Shown here: piece by piece, positions 1-10,900 of the stretch | How positions within the stretch are numbered: position 1 is the stretch's first letter | How the letters are laid out: every line of letters begins with the position of its first letter | Source of the DNA: Flectonema sp. DT1601 | Taxonomy: Eukaryota; Euglenozoa; Diplonemea; Diplonemida; Diplonemidae | Direction: 5' to 3' | Assembly: GCA_964019425.1 (NCBI GenBank) | Contig: OZ025788.1 | Location: forward strand, 1,116,001 to 1,180,000 | Length of the DNA stretch: 64,000 nt | Position numbers and translations under genes: made by a program | The notes under the pieces: generated by a model | What the model was told of the DNA's origin: nothing | The model's input: only the letters and a program-made list of their open reading frames with translations | The model's database searches: none

Positions 1-738
1 AAAAAAAAAAAAAAAAAAAAGGAATAAACAATGTTATCATTGTTTTTTTTTTATCGATCGACTATGTCGATTACTTTCTATTTTCCGCCCTGGTCAAGAC
101 GCTAAACTGATTGTTTTTTCTTTAAAATAATTAAAAGGATTTAAAAAAAAAAAAAAAAAAAAAAAGAATAAACAATGTTATCATTGTTTTTTTTCTATCG
201 ATCGACTATGTCGATCACTTTCAATTTTCCGTCCTGGTCAGGTCGCTAAACTGATTGTTTCTTCTTTAAAAATAAATAAAAAGAATAAAAAAAAAAAAAA
301 AAAAAAAGGAATAAACAATGTTATCATTGTTTTTTTTCTATCGATCGACTATGTCGATCACTTTCAATTTTCCGTCCTGGTCAGGACGCTAAACTGATTG
401 TTTTTTCTTTAAAAATAAATAAAAAGAATAAAAAAAAAAAAAAAAAAAAAAAAGAATAAACAATGTTATCATTGTTTTTTTTCTATCGATCGACTATGTC
501 GATTAATTTCTATTTTCCGTCCTGATCGAGACGCTAAACTGATTGTTTCCCTTTTTTAAATAATAAATAAAAAAAAAAAAAAAAAAAAAAGAATAAACAA
601 TGTTATCATTGTTTTTTTTCTATCGATCGACTATGTCGATTAATTTCTATTTTCCGTCCTGATCGAGACGCTAAACTGATTGTTTCCCTTTTTTAAATAA
701 TAAATAAAAAAAAAAATAAAAAAAAAAAAAAAAAAAAA
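1..738. repeat. Hairpin minisatellite array, segment 1
   Basis: Five tandem monomers of roughly 130-145 bp. Each has a dyad AACAATGTTATCATTGTT followed by a T-run, a second dyad ATCGAC-TAT-GTCGAT, the invariant TTTTCCGTCC, a third dyad (GTCCTG-GT-CAGGAC in the best copies) and CTAAACTGATTG, separated by poly-A. All five are the long monomer type (A). The window starts inside the array, so its left end is unknown. The last monomer carries the variant CTGATCGAGACGC, which is also found beside the other retroelement tails. Confidence 0.95.
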
Positions 739-1544
739 GAGCATCTCCCTGCTATCCTCATATCCCCACAATAATATTATACCTTTTCATTTTCTCTTTC
801 CTTTTCTGGTCTTTTTTTTTTCTTTTTTTCCTTTTTCATACAACATTTTTTATTTATATTTTATTTTTTTTTTTTTTTTTCATGTTTGATTATTTCCTCT
901 TCATATTTTTTTTCTATTCTTTCTTTTTTTTTTTTTTTTTTTTTTCTCTACCTCTCTCTTAATTCTGTTCGTTTCTTTGAAACGAAAATTCATTTGAATA
1001 TTATTCCTTGGTCAGCAACCATCATTGTCGCCCTTTGGGCCTGTTAAAAAAAAAAAAAAATAAAAAGAAAGTTTACATCGGGAATAGGGCAGGAGCCAAA
1101 AGCTCCCAGTCCGTTACTTCCCACCTTTTCGAACTTCGACTGTAACATTTTTACTATTGAAGTTGGCGTACGAGGAAACATCTGCATGGACCAGCTGAAC
1201 ATCTGGACACGTCACATCGGTTCACCTTTAGCACCAACAAAAGCTTTATTTTGTGAATGCACCAGAATCGCCAGACAGTGCTCATATGTTCTGTTCCAGA
1301 CGAGGAACCTCCCCACGTGGCATTCAAGACCACTAATGCGCAGCATTAAAGAAGAACCTGCCACTGCAAGTTTTATAAAAGATGGTAAAGAAATCTTCCC
1401 TGTAGAAGAAGTCAAAATCCACAAAGTAACAAAACTGAAAACGATCGAAAAGCTCACCATTGAAAGATCGTGGCTTGAGAAATGTTTTATCTGGCAAACT
1501 TGTTACGCATCGGCTCTTTCTATTCTACTTATTGCCAATGGTTC
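739..1544. mobile_element. LINE fragment with inverted 5' part
   Basis: Positions 739 to about 1130 are the reverse complement of the LINE 3' tail (compare 5693-6013). From about 1131 to 1544 the DNA switches to the sense strand of the LINE ORF, matching the reverse complement of 6718-7118; about 127 codons read on the plus strand (1186-1569 track the same protein as the minus ORF at 6016-7743). The switch point has a few bases shared by both parents. The right edge runs directly into the middle of a minisatellite monomer (TTCCGTCCTGG). A 5' inversion joined to an intact tail is the outcome expected of twin priming in LINE retrotransposition. Confidence 0.85.
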
Positions 1545-3135
1545 CGTCCTGGTCAAGACGCTAAACTGATTGTTTTTTTTTTCAAAATTAATAAAAAAGA
1601 ATATAAAAAAAAATAAAAAAAAAAAGAATAAACAATGTTATCATTGTTTTTTTTTTATCGTTCGACTTTGTCGACTAATTTCTATTTTCCGTTTCTTTTC
1701 TTTAAAGAATAAATAAAAAGAATTTAAAATAAAAAAAAAAAAATAAACAATGTTATCATTGTTTTTTTATCGATCGACTATGTCGATCACTTTCTATTTT
1801 CCGTCCTGGTCAAGACGCTAAACTGATTGTTTTTTTTTTTTCAAAATTAATAAAAAAGAATATAAAAAAATACAAAAAAAAGAATAAACAATGTTATCAT
1901 TGTTTTTTTTATCGTTCGACTTTGTCGACTAATTTCTATTTTCCGTTTTTTTTTTTCTTTAAAAAATAAATAAAAAGAATTTAAAATAAAAAAAAAGAAT
2001 AAACAATGTTATCATTGTTTTTTTATCGATCGACTATGTCGATCACTTTCTATTTTCCGTCCTGGTTAAGACGCTAAACTGATTGTTTTTTTTTCAAAAT
2101 TAATAAAAAAGAATATAAAAAAAAAAAAAAAAAAAGGAAAAACAATGTTATCATTGTTTTTTTTTATCGTTCGACTTTGTCGACTAATTTCTATTTTCCG
2201 TTTCTTTTCTTTAAAGAATAAATAAAAAGAATTTAAAATAAAAAAAAAGAATAAACAATGTTATCATTGTTTTTTTTTATCGATCGACTATGTCGATCAC
2301 TTTCTATTTTCCGTCCTGGTCAAGACGCTAAACTGATTGTTTTTTTTTTCAAAATTAATAAAAAAGAATATAAAAAAATACAAAAAAAAGAATAAACAAT
2401 GTTATCATTGTTTTTTTTTATCGTTCGACTTTGTCGACTAATTTCTATTTTCCGTTTTTTTTTTTTCTTTAAAAAATAAATAAAAAGAATTTAAATTAAA
2501 AAAAAAGAATAAACAATGTTATCATTGTTTTTTTATCGATCGACTATGTCGATCACTTTCTATTTTCCGTCCTGGTCAAGACGCTAAACTGATTGTTTTT
2601 TTTTCAAAATTAATAAAAAAGAATATAAAAAAATACAAAAAAAGAATAAACAATGTTATCATTGTTTTTTTTATCGTTCGACTTTGTCGACTAATTTCTA
2701 TTTTCCGTTTTTTTTTCTTTAAAAAATAAATAAAAAGAATTTAAAATAAAAAAAAAAGAATAAACAATGTTATCATTGTTTTTTTTTTATCGTTCGACTT
2801 TGTCGACTAATTTCTATTTTCCGTTTTTTTTCTTTAAAAAATAAATAAAAAGAATTTAAAATAAAAAAAAAAGAATAAACAATGTTATCATTGTTTTTTT
2901 TTATCGATCGACTATGTCGATTACTTTCTATTTTCCGTCCTGGTCAAGACGCTAAACTGATTGTTTTTTTTTTTCAAAATAAAAAAAATATTAAAAAAAA
3001 AAATAAAAAAAAAAGAATAAACAATGTTATCATTGTTTTTTTTTATCGTTCGACTTTGTCGACTAATTTCTATTTTCCGTTTTTTTTTTTTTTTCTTTAA
3101 AAAATAAATAAAAAGAATTTAAAATAAAAAAATAA
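1545..3135. repeat. Hairpin minisatellite array, segment 2 (A/B dimers)
   Basis: Twelve monomers, mostly alternating between type A (ATCGATCGACTATGTCGAT, with the CCTGGTCAAGACGCTAAAC block) and type B (ATCGTTCGACTTTGTCGACT, ending at TTTTCCGT and lacking that block). The A+B pair forms a higher-order unit of about 255-260 bp. The alternation slips once, with two B monomers in a row near 2650-2860. Confidence 0.95.
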
Positions 3136-4215
3136 GGGTAAAGGGGTCTTTCCTACACAAATAGTTTCAGAACGGCCATTCATTACAAAATCCAAAATGG
3201 CTGTAAACCGTCCAGTTCGATCCTGGGTGAGGGCATTTTTTTTTTTCCTGGATTTTTTTTTCAGGTTGGACTTTGTACGGGGGAGGTTGGCTTTTATTAG
3301 TGGCTCCCCCCCCTTGGGGGGGGTTGGGGGGGGGGCTTGCGTTCCGCCAAGAATTTGGCGGACGCAAGTCCCCCCTTGCACTCTTCCCCAGCTTAACATC
3401 CATTAGTAGCAAACTTGTTTTTTGAGGTCGGACTTTGTACGGGAGAGGTTGGCTTTTATTAGTGGCTCCCCCCCCTTGCACTCTTCCCAGCTTAATATCC
3501 ATTACTGCAACTGGAAATATTACTGCGCGGAAAAAACCGCACTAATTTCCAAATCTGCAAAAAACCGCACTAATTTTTCCACGCAGTAATATTTCCACCG
3601 CACTAATATTTCTGCTCAGAAGTGATTTTTTCTCCAGATGCATTTTTCTGCTGGTGCCTTACACAGCAAAAAAAGCAACCAAATTTTTTTCTACCACCAA
3701 GTGGAAAAAACCGCACTAATCTTTTCTCAAAAAAACCGCACTAATTTTTCCGCGCAGTAATATTTCCCCGCAGTAATTATTCAGCGCAGTAATATTTCCA
3801 GTTGCAGTAGTAGCAAATTTGTTTTTTGAGGTTGGACTTTGTACGGGACAGGCAGACTTTGTACGGGAGAGGTTGGCTTTTATTAGTGGCTCCCCCCCCT
3901 TGGGGGGGGTTGGGGGGGGGGCTTGCTTTCCGCCAAGTTCTTGGCGGAACGCAAGCCCCCCCTTGCACTCTTCCCAGCTTAATACCCGTTCTGGGGTGAA
4001 AAAATCCGGTGAAAAAAAAATGACGTTGGTCGGGTTTGAGCCTGGGCGTCGGGTATCCAAAGTCAGTGCTCCCTCCTCTGAACCACATCCGCTCTTAAAT
4101 ACAGCTGGGGGTCTCGATGCATCCCGTATATGGTTTTTCGGGCCCCCCAGCCATTTTGGATTTTGTAATAAACGCCCGTTCTGAAACTATTTGTGTAGTA
4201 AACGCTAGTTTGCCC
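3136..4215. mobile_element. MITE / foldback DNA element
   Basis: An element of about 1.08 kb with imperfect terminal inverted repeats of roughly 65 bp: it opens GGGTAAA...CTACACAAATAGTTTCAG and closes with the complement ...TTTGCCC. The inserted ends are flanked by AAAAAATAA on both sides, a possible 9-bp target duplication of the Mutator-like size, although the flank is A-rich and this is weak. The interior has no transposase. It carries two or three copies of a segment with facing C7-8 and G8-9 tracts, three copies of TTGAGGTYGGACTTTGTACG-like sequence, and repeats of CCGCACTAAT / GCAGTAATATTTCC. Near the left end (3208-3228) is a tRNA T-arm-like hairpin. The element is nonautonomous and splits a B monomer from the next A monomer. 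Confidence 0.75.
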
Positions 4216-5692
4216 AAAAAATAAAAAAAAAAAGAATAAACAATGTTATCATTGTTTTTTTATCGATCGACTATGTCGATTACTTTCTATTTTCCGTCCT
4301 GGTCAAGACGCTAAACTGATTGTTTTTTCTTTGAAATTAATAAAAAAGAATATAAAAAAAGTACAAAAAAAAGATTAAACAATGTTATCATTGTTTTCTT
4401 TTTATCGTTCGACTTTGTCGACTAATTTCTATTTTCCGTTTTTTTTTTCTTTGAAAAATAAATAAAAAGAATTTAAAATAAAAAAAAAAGAATAAACAAT
4501 GTTATCATTGTTTTTTTTTATCGATCGACTATGTCGATTACTTTCTATTTTCCGTCCTGGTCAAGACGCTAAACTGATTGTTTTTTTTTTTTTTCAAAAT
4601 AAAAAAAATATTAAAAAAAAAAAAAATAAAAAAAAAAGAATAAACAATGTTATCATTGTTTTTTTTTATCGTTCGACTATGTCGACTAATTTCTATTTTC
4701 CGTTTTTTTTTTTTTCTTTAAAAAATAAATAAAAAGAATTTAAAATAAAAAAATAAAAAAAAAAAGAATAAACAATGTTATCATTGTTTTTTTATCGATC
4801 GACTATGTCGATCACTTTCTATTTTCCGTCCTGGTCAAGACGCTAAACTGATTGTTTTTTTTTCAAAATTAATAAAAAGGAATATAAAAAAATACAAAAA
4901 AAAGAATAAACAATGTTATCATTGTTTTTTTTTATCGTTCGACTTTGTCGACTAATTTCTATTTTCCGTTTTTTTTTTTCTTTAAAAAATAAATAAAAAG
5001 AATTTAAAATAAAAAAAAAAGAATAAACAATGTTATCATTGTTTTTTTATCGATCGACTATGTCGATTACTTTCTATTTTCCGTCCTGGTCAAGACGCTA
5101 AACTGATTGTTTTTTTTTTCAAAATTAATAAAAAAGAATATAAAAAAAAATAAAAAAAAAAAGAATAAACAATGTTATCATTGTTTTTTTTTTATCGTTC
5201 GACTTTGTTGACTAATTTCTATTTTCCATTTTTTTTCTTTTTAAAAATAAATAAAAAGAATTTAAAATAAAAAAAAAAGAATAAACAATGTTATCATTGT
5301 TTTTTTTATCTATCGACTATGTCGATTACTTTCTATTTTCCGTCCTGGTCAGGACGCTAAACTGATTGTTTTTTCTTTAAAAATAAATAAAAAGAATAAA
5401 AAAAAAAAAAAAAGGAATAAAAAATGTTATCATTGTTTTTTTTTTATCGATCGACTATGTCGATTACTTACTATTTTCCGTCCTGGTCAAGACGCTAAAC
5501 TGATTGTTTTTTCTTTAAAAAATAAATAAAAAAAAAAAAAAAAAAAAAAAAAGAATAAACAATGTTATCATTGTTTTTTTTCTATCGATCAACTATGTCG
5601 ATTACTTTCTATTTTCCGTCCTGATCGAGACGCTAAACTGATTGTTTCCTTTTTTTAAATAATAAATAAGAAAAAAAAAAAAAAAAAAAAAA
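4216..5692. repeat. Hairpin minisatellite array, segment 3
   Basis: Eleven more monomers. They begin with A/B alternation (A at 4240, B at 4379, and so on) and end with three successive A monomers (5285, 5424, 5560). The B monomer at 4647 is a hybrid with the A-type loop (GACTATGTC). The last monomer again has the CTGATCGAGACGC variant and abuts the LINE tail at 5693. Confidence 0.95.
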
Positions 5693-7743
5693 GAGCATCT
5701 CCCTGCTATCCCTCATATCCCCACAATAATATTATACCTTTTCATTTTCTCTTTCCTTTTCTGGTCTTTTTTTTTCTTTTTTTTTCCTTTTTCATACAAC
5801 GTTTTTTATTTATATATTTTTTTTTTTTTTTTTTCTCTGCCTCTCTCTTAATTCTGTTCGTTTCTTTGAAACGAAAATTCATTTGAATATTATTCCTTGG
5901 TCAGCAACCATCATTGTCGCCCTTTGGGCCTGTTAAAAAAAAATAAAAAATAAAAAGAAAGTTTACATCGGGAATAGGGCAGGAGCCAAAAGCTCCCAGT
6001 CCGTTACTTCCCACTTTATCGAAATTCACTTTCTCTTTCCTCATTACATTTGGTCTCCAATTCGTTCGACAGAAGAACAAACCTTTGATGGTAATTGAAA
6101 AGCGCCATTTCCGATAGGTCTGCCTTCTGAGTCAGATTTGCGAGCTCACGTTTCCTGTAATCTTCCACTAAGTCATATTGACGAACTAGTGCAGAAAGAG
6201 AAGTCTTCGATTCATCGCGTTCTGCTGTTAACCGTTGAATTACTCCTTCCAGAAGTTCATATTCTTTTCTATCTTTTTCAATAATTAAAACAGGGGGCGC
6301 AGGAGGAAGTGAGGATGGATCCTGGTTGGTAGCTTTGATCTCAACAGGTAATCCGTTTAGTAACTGCTTGTCTTTCTCGAGGGAGGCTGACATCGCATTA
6401 AAGTAAAATAAAAATAGAACATAAAAAATTCGTTCTTTCATTTGTTCTAATTCGTTTTCTAAAATCTGGCATTTCAAGGAAAGTTTCAGCCTTAATCTTC
6501 CTTTTTTTTCTTTGTACAAGGGGGTTTGAGAACCAATGTCAGATTGACATCTTAACACCATAGCAAAATCAGTAGGGAGTGTTTGCGATCCCGTTGACGT
6601 GAGTTCAGGTGGGGGAGTCTGGAAAGAGATGGAAGAAATAGAAGAGAATGACAAGGAGAGTCCAGTGAGCTCATCCTCATCTAACAAAACAGAAGGGGCC
6701 GGGGAGGAAGAACCATTGGCAATAAGTAGAATAGAAAGAGCCGATGCGTAACAAGTTTGCCAGATAAAACATTTCTCAAGCCACGATCTTTCAATGGTGA
6801 GCTTTTCGATCGTTTTCAGTTTTGTTACTTTGTGGATTTTGACTTCTTCTACAGGGAAGATTTCTTTACCATCTTTTATAAAACTTGCAGTGGCAGGTTC
6901 TTCTTTAATGCTGCGCATTAGTGGTCTTGAATGCCACGTGGGGAGGTTCCTCGTCTGGAACAGAACATATGAGCACTGTCTGGCGATTCTGGTGCATTCA
7001 CAAAATAAAGCTTTTGTTGGTGCTAAAGGTGAACCGATGTGACGTGTCCAGATGTTCAGCTGGTCCATGCAGATGTTTCCTCGTACGCCAACTTCAATAG
7101 TAAAAATGTTACAGTCGAAGCCATTAGCGATGATCGAGTCTCTTAGCTTTAGGTATTTCTTTTCCTTTAAGACATGAGAGGTTTCGAAACGATCTTCATT
7201 TGGACACGTCAGCTCCAGAATCAGTGCTCTTTTCGCAAAAAAAGAATAAATAAAAATGTCTGGTCTTAGAGAGGACGAGACATGGCACACTTCAAGAGGA
7301 ACAATTAGGCGGTTATCACCGACATCGTCGAGGATGACCAAATCATTCGCTAGTGAAAGTTCGCCTGTCTCTTTAGAAATTCTTTCTAGGGGTTTATTTT
7401 CCCCTGTTTTTAAAAAAGTTTTAGAGGGAGGCGGGAGGTTTTCTTTTCTTTTGTTGGCTTTTATTATCAACTCTTCCAAGAAGATAACAATGCGTTTTAG
7501 AACGCTGTCATGACGCCACGTGAACCTCCCTTGTGTTAAAGAGACAGGACAGCCTGTTAAGACATGCCTGAGGGTAGGATTCACTTTGCCACACAATACA
7601 CAATTTTGGTCCACGTTGGTGATGTTCCACCTCTTTAAATTATCTTGTGAGGGGAGGGTGTTTGTAACCGCTTTCAGTTGAAATGAGATATAGGCAGGAT
7701 TTCCCTCCCTAAGTACCTTATTCCAGGTGAAATCGTTTATCAT
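5693..7743 (-). mobile_element. 5'-truncated non-LTR retrotransposon (LINE), restriction-like endonuclease type
   Basis: On the minus strand the element contains the C-terminal part of its ORF (6016-7743) and a 3' tail of about 320 bp that ends in GGGAGATGCTC. It has no reverse transcriptase core: sequence begins just after where the RT thumb would end, and upstream DNA (above 7743) belongs to a different repeat and has an in-frame stop. The tail begins with a hairpin GGAGC-TTTTG-GCTCC (5979-6002 region, antisense) and continues into a T-rich stretch and the minisatellite. The endonuclease type matches the CRE/R2-like group, which in kinetoplastids includes the spliced-leader-targeting SLACS/CZAR/CRE1; the assignment to that clade is inferred. 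Confidence 0.88.
6016..7743 (-). pseudogene. C-terminal half of LINE ORF: zinc knuckle, PD-(D/E)xK endonuclease, coiled coil
   Basis: The 575-residue open frame starts with the post-RT region. A CCHC-type knuckle lies near residues 48-66 (CVLCG, then TLRHVLTGCP) and is followed by GRFTWRHDSVL, a hallmark of RLE-type non-LTR elements. The endonuclease follows: RPDI near residue 160, ILELTCPNE near 173, a KEKKYLKL helix and EVGVRGN near 217. Unusually, the protein continues for some 250 residues past this domain through a Ser/Pro-rich linker into a predicted coiled coil (about 455-575; ERDESKTSLSALVRQYD and similar heptads) and ends ESEFR-stop. The frame is open but the N-terminal half (zinc fingers, RT) is missing, so this copy cannot move on its own. 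Confidence 0.85.
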
Positions 7744-7746
7744 ACA

Positions 7747-7900
7747 TTTTATAACTTCACATAGGTACTATGAACGATGAGAGATCCAGTGGGATCACTC
7801 AGGGTCTAGTAGAGACCACCAATGTTGTGCGTTGATAGGCAAGGTGATCAACCTTGACATTCTTTCTTTTCTCTCCTGTTGTGACAAACACAAAATACAC
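7747..7900. repeat. Dispersed repeat R1, copy 1
   Basis: About 150 bp starting ATAACTTCACATAGGTAC and ending CAAACACAAAATACAC. Nearly identical copies lie at 8924-9076 (same orientation) and 11921-12073 (inverted). The LINE joins it directly at 7743, so the LINE's truncated 5' end was fused to this repeat. It contains no open frame. Confidence 0.85.
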
Positions 7901-7901
7901 T

Positions 7902-8081
7902 CTAAGTGAGAAATACTTAAAAGTTGCTAAGTATTTCTCACTTAGAAATTTTTTATTTTTTTATTTTCAGCTTAATTAGCTACAAATTGTTTCTACTAAG
8001 TGTTTCTCACTTAGATTCTTTTTTTGCTTTTCAGCTCCTTAAAAGCTGCTAAGTGTTTCTGCTAAGTGTTTCTCACTTAGA
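7902..8081. repeat. CTAAGTGAGAAA hairpin and degenerate copies
   Basis: Positions 7902-7919 (CTAAGTGAGAAATACTTA) and 7928-7945 are a perfect 18-bp inverted repeat with an 8-nt loop. The right arm motif AAGTGTTTCTCACTTAG recurs near 7994-8013 and 8062-8081, and AAGTGTTTCTG near 8052. The unit replaces the sequence that follows repeat R1 in its other copies, so it appears to be an insertion at the R1 end. Confidence 0.8.
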
Positions 8082-8204
8082 ATTTTATTGTTATGTTCGT
8101 TTTCTATCCCTTCTCCTATCCCTTTTGTTCAAAATAAGCGGGAGGAAATTCTCTCATTCACGCTAAGATGCACTCTGAACTTTGATTTTTTGATCTGAGT
8201 GTGA

Positions 8205-9202
8205 GGGAATGACCTGTTAGTGCATTGGGCATAGGCTGGGCTGCAGTTTAGATGTCTTAGGTGTTAATACGGGGTTCCTCTTAGCATTTTTCTTTGTTCC
8301 CACCTTATGATTTTCTTGAAGAAAAAAAATAGAAGTCATAATGGTGCTTCCCTCTGGAAGGGTTGTAAGCCATGGTGTCCAACTAGATTAAAGGACAAGT
8401 CTGGGATAATCCCTGCCAGAGGGGCGAGTATTCTACCATGGTTGAAATACTCTGGCAACTGATCTTCAATTTTATGTTGTTTGTTAGCTGCTGGTGTATC
8501 TTGATTATGTGTTGATACTTGCATTTTTTTATTTGTAATCTTCTATTACAATCCTCTTTCTGTTCTGGTCTGTTACTTCATTTGTCTTGTTTAACTTCAG
8601 TTATATCCATTTTACTTTTTATTGTTTCCCATCTACTTTTTATTTTCTATTAGTTCTGGTCAGAAACTCCTGGGCAGCAAGAAGGAAAGCAGTTTAGTAC
8701 TTCTGGGTGTTTGGCATCACCCCCCATAGTGAGCAAGTACAACAGGTAGCATTGGTAGTCTGTTGATCCTGAGTGATCCCAGCTACAGTTTTGTTTTTCT
8801 TTCTTTTTTTTAGAAGAAGATCAGGACATCCAAGCACTGCTGGATAGTTGCTGAATGCAGGGCCTGCCTGTGGCATTATAATAACAGGCTAAGTCATTTG
8901 TAGTTCATAGTTTACCTTTGATTTTATAACTTCACACAGGGTACTATGAACGATGAGAGATCCAGTGGGATCACTCAGGGTCTAGTAGAGACCACCAATG
9001 TTGTGCGTTGATAGGCAAGGTGACCAACCTTGACATTCTTTCTTTTCTCTCCTGTTGTGACAAACACAAAATACACACACAGCTTACAGTGTGTTCTTTG
9101 TGTATGTTTTCTTCAGGTGTGAGTAGTTTTTTTGTTCTTGCTCTTCAGGGAGGGCCTTAGCCAAAAGCTAACAGTCCAAATCTCATCTGGAAATTCAACT
9201 CA
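8205..9202. repeat. Left arm of large inverted repeat
   Basis: This roughly 1 kb block matches, in reverse complement, segments of 11800-13710. 9060-9202 pairs with 11800-11930; 8924-9076 (R1 copy 2) with 11921-12073; 8340-8890 with about 12775-13300; 8205-8335 with about 13575-13710. It includes an inverted copy of the two-hairpin motif described at 12951 (around 8720-8762) and of the TTTTG hairpin (around 9155-9178). There is no credible coding sequence. Confidence 0.85.
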
Positions 9203-9322
9203 AAAAACGTTGTATGAAAAAGGAAAAAAAAGAAAAAAAAAAAAAAAAGACCAGAAAAGGAAAGAGAAAATGAAAAGGTATAATATTATTGTGGGGATAT
9301 GAGGGATAGCAGGGAGATGCTC
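9203..9322 (+). mobile_element. LINE 3' tail only
   Basis: A severely 5'-truncated copy of the LINE tail on the plus strand. It begins AACGTTGTATGAAAAAGG, ends GGGAGATGCTC and is followed at once by a T-run and the first minisatellite monomer (variant CGTCTCGATCAGGACGG). The upstream edge fuses to the end of the inverted-repeat arm (CTCATCTGGAAATTCAACTC). Confidence 0.85.
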
Positions 9323-10435
9323 TTTTTTTTTTTTTTTTTTTTTATTTATTATTTAAAAAAAGGAAACAATCAGTTTAGCGTCTCGATCAGGACGGAAAAT
9401 AGAAATTAATCGAAAGTAATCGACATAGTCGATCGATAAAAAAAACAATGATAACATTGTTTATTCCTTTTTTTTTTTTTTTTTTTATTCTTTTTATTTA
9501 TTTTTAGAGAAAAAACAATCAGTTTAGCGTCCTGACCAGGACGGAAAATAGAAAGTAATCGACATAGTCGATCGATAGAAAAAAAAACAATGATAACATT
9601 GTTTATTCTTTTTTTTTATTTTTTTATTCTTTTTATTTATTTTTAAAAAAAAAACAATCAGTTTAGCGTCTTGACCAGGACGGAAAATAGAAAGTGATCG
9701 ACATAGTCGATCGATAAAAAAAAAAACAATGATAACATTGTTTATTCTTTTTTTTTTTATTTTTTTATTTTAAATTCTTTTTATTTATTTTTTAAAGAAA
9801 AAAAAAAAATGGAAAATAGAAATTAGTCAACAAAGTCGAACGATAAAAAAAAACAATGATAACATTGTTTATTCTTTTTTTTTATTTTTTTTATATTCTT
9901 TTTTATTAATTTTGAAAAAAAAACAATCAGTTTAGCGTCTTGACCAGGACGGAAAATAGAAAGTAATCGACATAGTCGATCGATAAAAAAAAAACAATGA
10001 TAACATTGTTTATTCTTTTTTTTTAATTTAAATTCTTTTTATTTATTTTTTAAAGAAAAAAAACGGAAAATAGAAATTAGTCGACAAAGTCGAACGATAA
10101 AAAAAAACAATGATAACATTGTTTATTCTTTTTTTTGTATTTTTTTATATTCCTTTTTATTAATTTTGAAAAAAAAACAATCAGTTTAGCGTCTTGACCA
10201 GGACGGAAAATAGAAAGTAATCGACATAGTCGATCGATAAAAAAACAATGATAACATTGTTTATTCCTTTTTTTTTTTTTTTTTTTTATTCTTTTTATTT
10301 ATTTTTAGAGAAAAAACAATCAGTTTAGCGTCCTGACCAGGACGGAAAATAGAAAGTAATCGACATAGTCGATCGATAAAAAAACAATGATAACATTGTT
10401 TATTCTTTTTTTTTTTTTTTTATTCTTTTTATTTA
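9323..10435. repeat. Hairpin minisatellite array, inverted segment
   Basis: Eight monomers in the orientation opposite to 1-5692 (AACAATGATAACATTGTTTATTC read on the plus strand). Most are type A; type B monomers (GTCGAACGAT) occur near 9853 and 10105. Monomers nearest the LINE tail carry the same CTCGATCAGGACGG variant as the monomers nearest the other tails. Confidence 0.95.
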
Positions 10436-10440
10436 TTTTA

Positions 10441-10858
10441 AAAAAAGAGTTTTTCTGCAGCAGAAACGTCGATGTCCTTCCATTCAGTTCCAAAAGATCG
10501 GAATTTGAGACGAGACGGGTGTAACGGGGTAAAAGTGGGTGTTGTAGAGTTATAAGGAACGAAAGCTGTTTGTGAAGTTTTAAAATCTACAGATTCTCCT
10601 ACAAAGGGAGGTTCCAGGTCTGAATTATTCCCTGTGAGGGGAGACAGAGGTGTACCTTTACATGTACCGTTAGCACAGTGTTTCGCTCTCGTAGCGATAC
10701 TTTTGAAAAGCTTACCACATTCTGGACAAGGTAAGTGGTAACAATCTTTAACTTGGGAGTGGGTAGATGGGGGAAAACGTGACTTATAGTCCTTAAATTC
10801 CTTACTAAACTTACAGTTACGTCTAAAATGCGCAACTGGACCTTTGAATTTCGATAAA
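10441..10858 (-). pseudogene. LINE ORF fragment with N-terminal C2HC zinc finger
   Basis: The minus strand is open for about 139 codons without a start codon. It holds YHLPCPECGKLFKS followed by RAKHCANGTCKG, a CX2C-X12-HX5C finger like those at the N-terminus of R2/CRE-type LINE proteins. The rest is Pro/Ser/Thr-rich (TPLSPLTG, TTPTFTPLHP). It is probably the N-terminal end of the same family as 6016-7743, but no intact copy in the window links the two. Confidence 0.65.
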
Positions 10859-10870
10859 GTGGGAAGTAAC

Positions 10871-10900
10871 GGACTGGGAGCTTTTGGCTCCTGCCCTATT
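10871..10900 (+). other. TTTTG-loop hairpin, copy in LINE tail
   Basis: GGACTG then the stem GGAGC-TTTTG-GCTCC, then TGCCCT. This is one of four copies with the same loop but different stems (see also 11816, 12131 and 13759). Reverse-complement copies of this version occur in the other LINE tails near 1094-1120 and 5976-6003. Confidence 0.75.

Noticed and set aside
1-5692. Minisatellite monomers as spliced-leader RNA gene repeats
   Set aside because: The tandem layout and T-runs fit, and related LINEs target SL genes, but no exon followed by a GT donor and no Sm-like site could be found on either strand.
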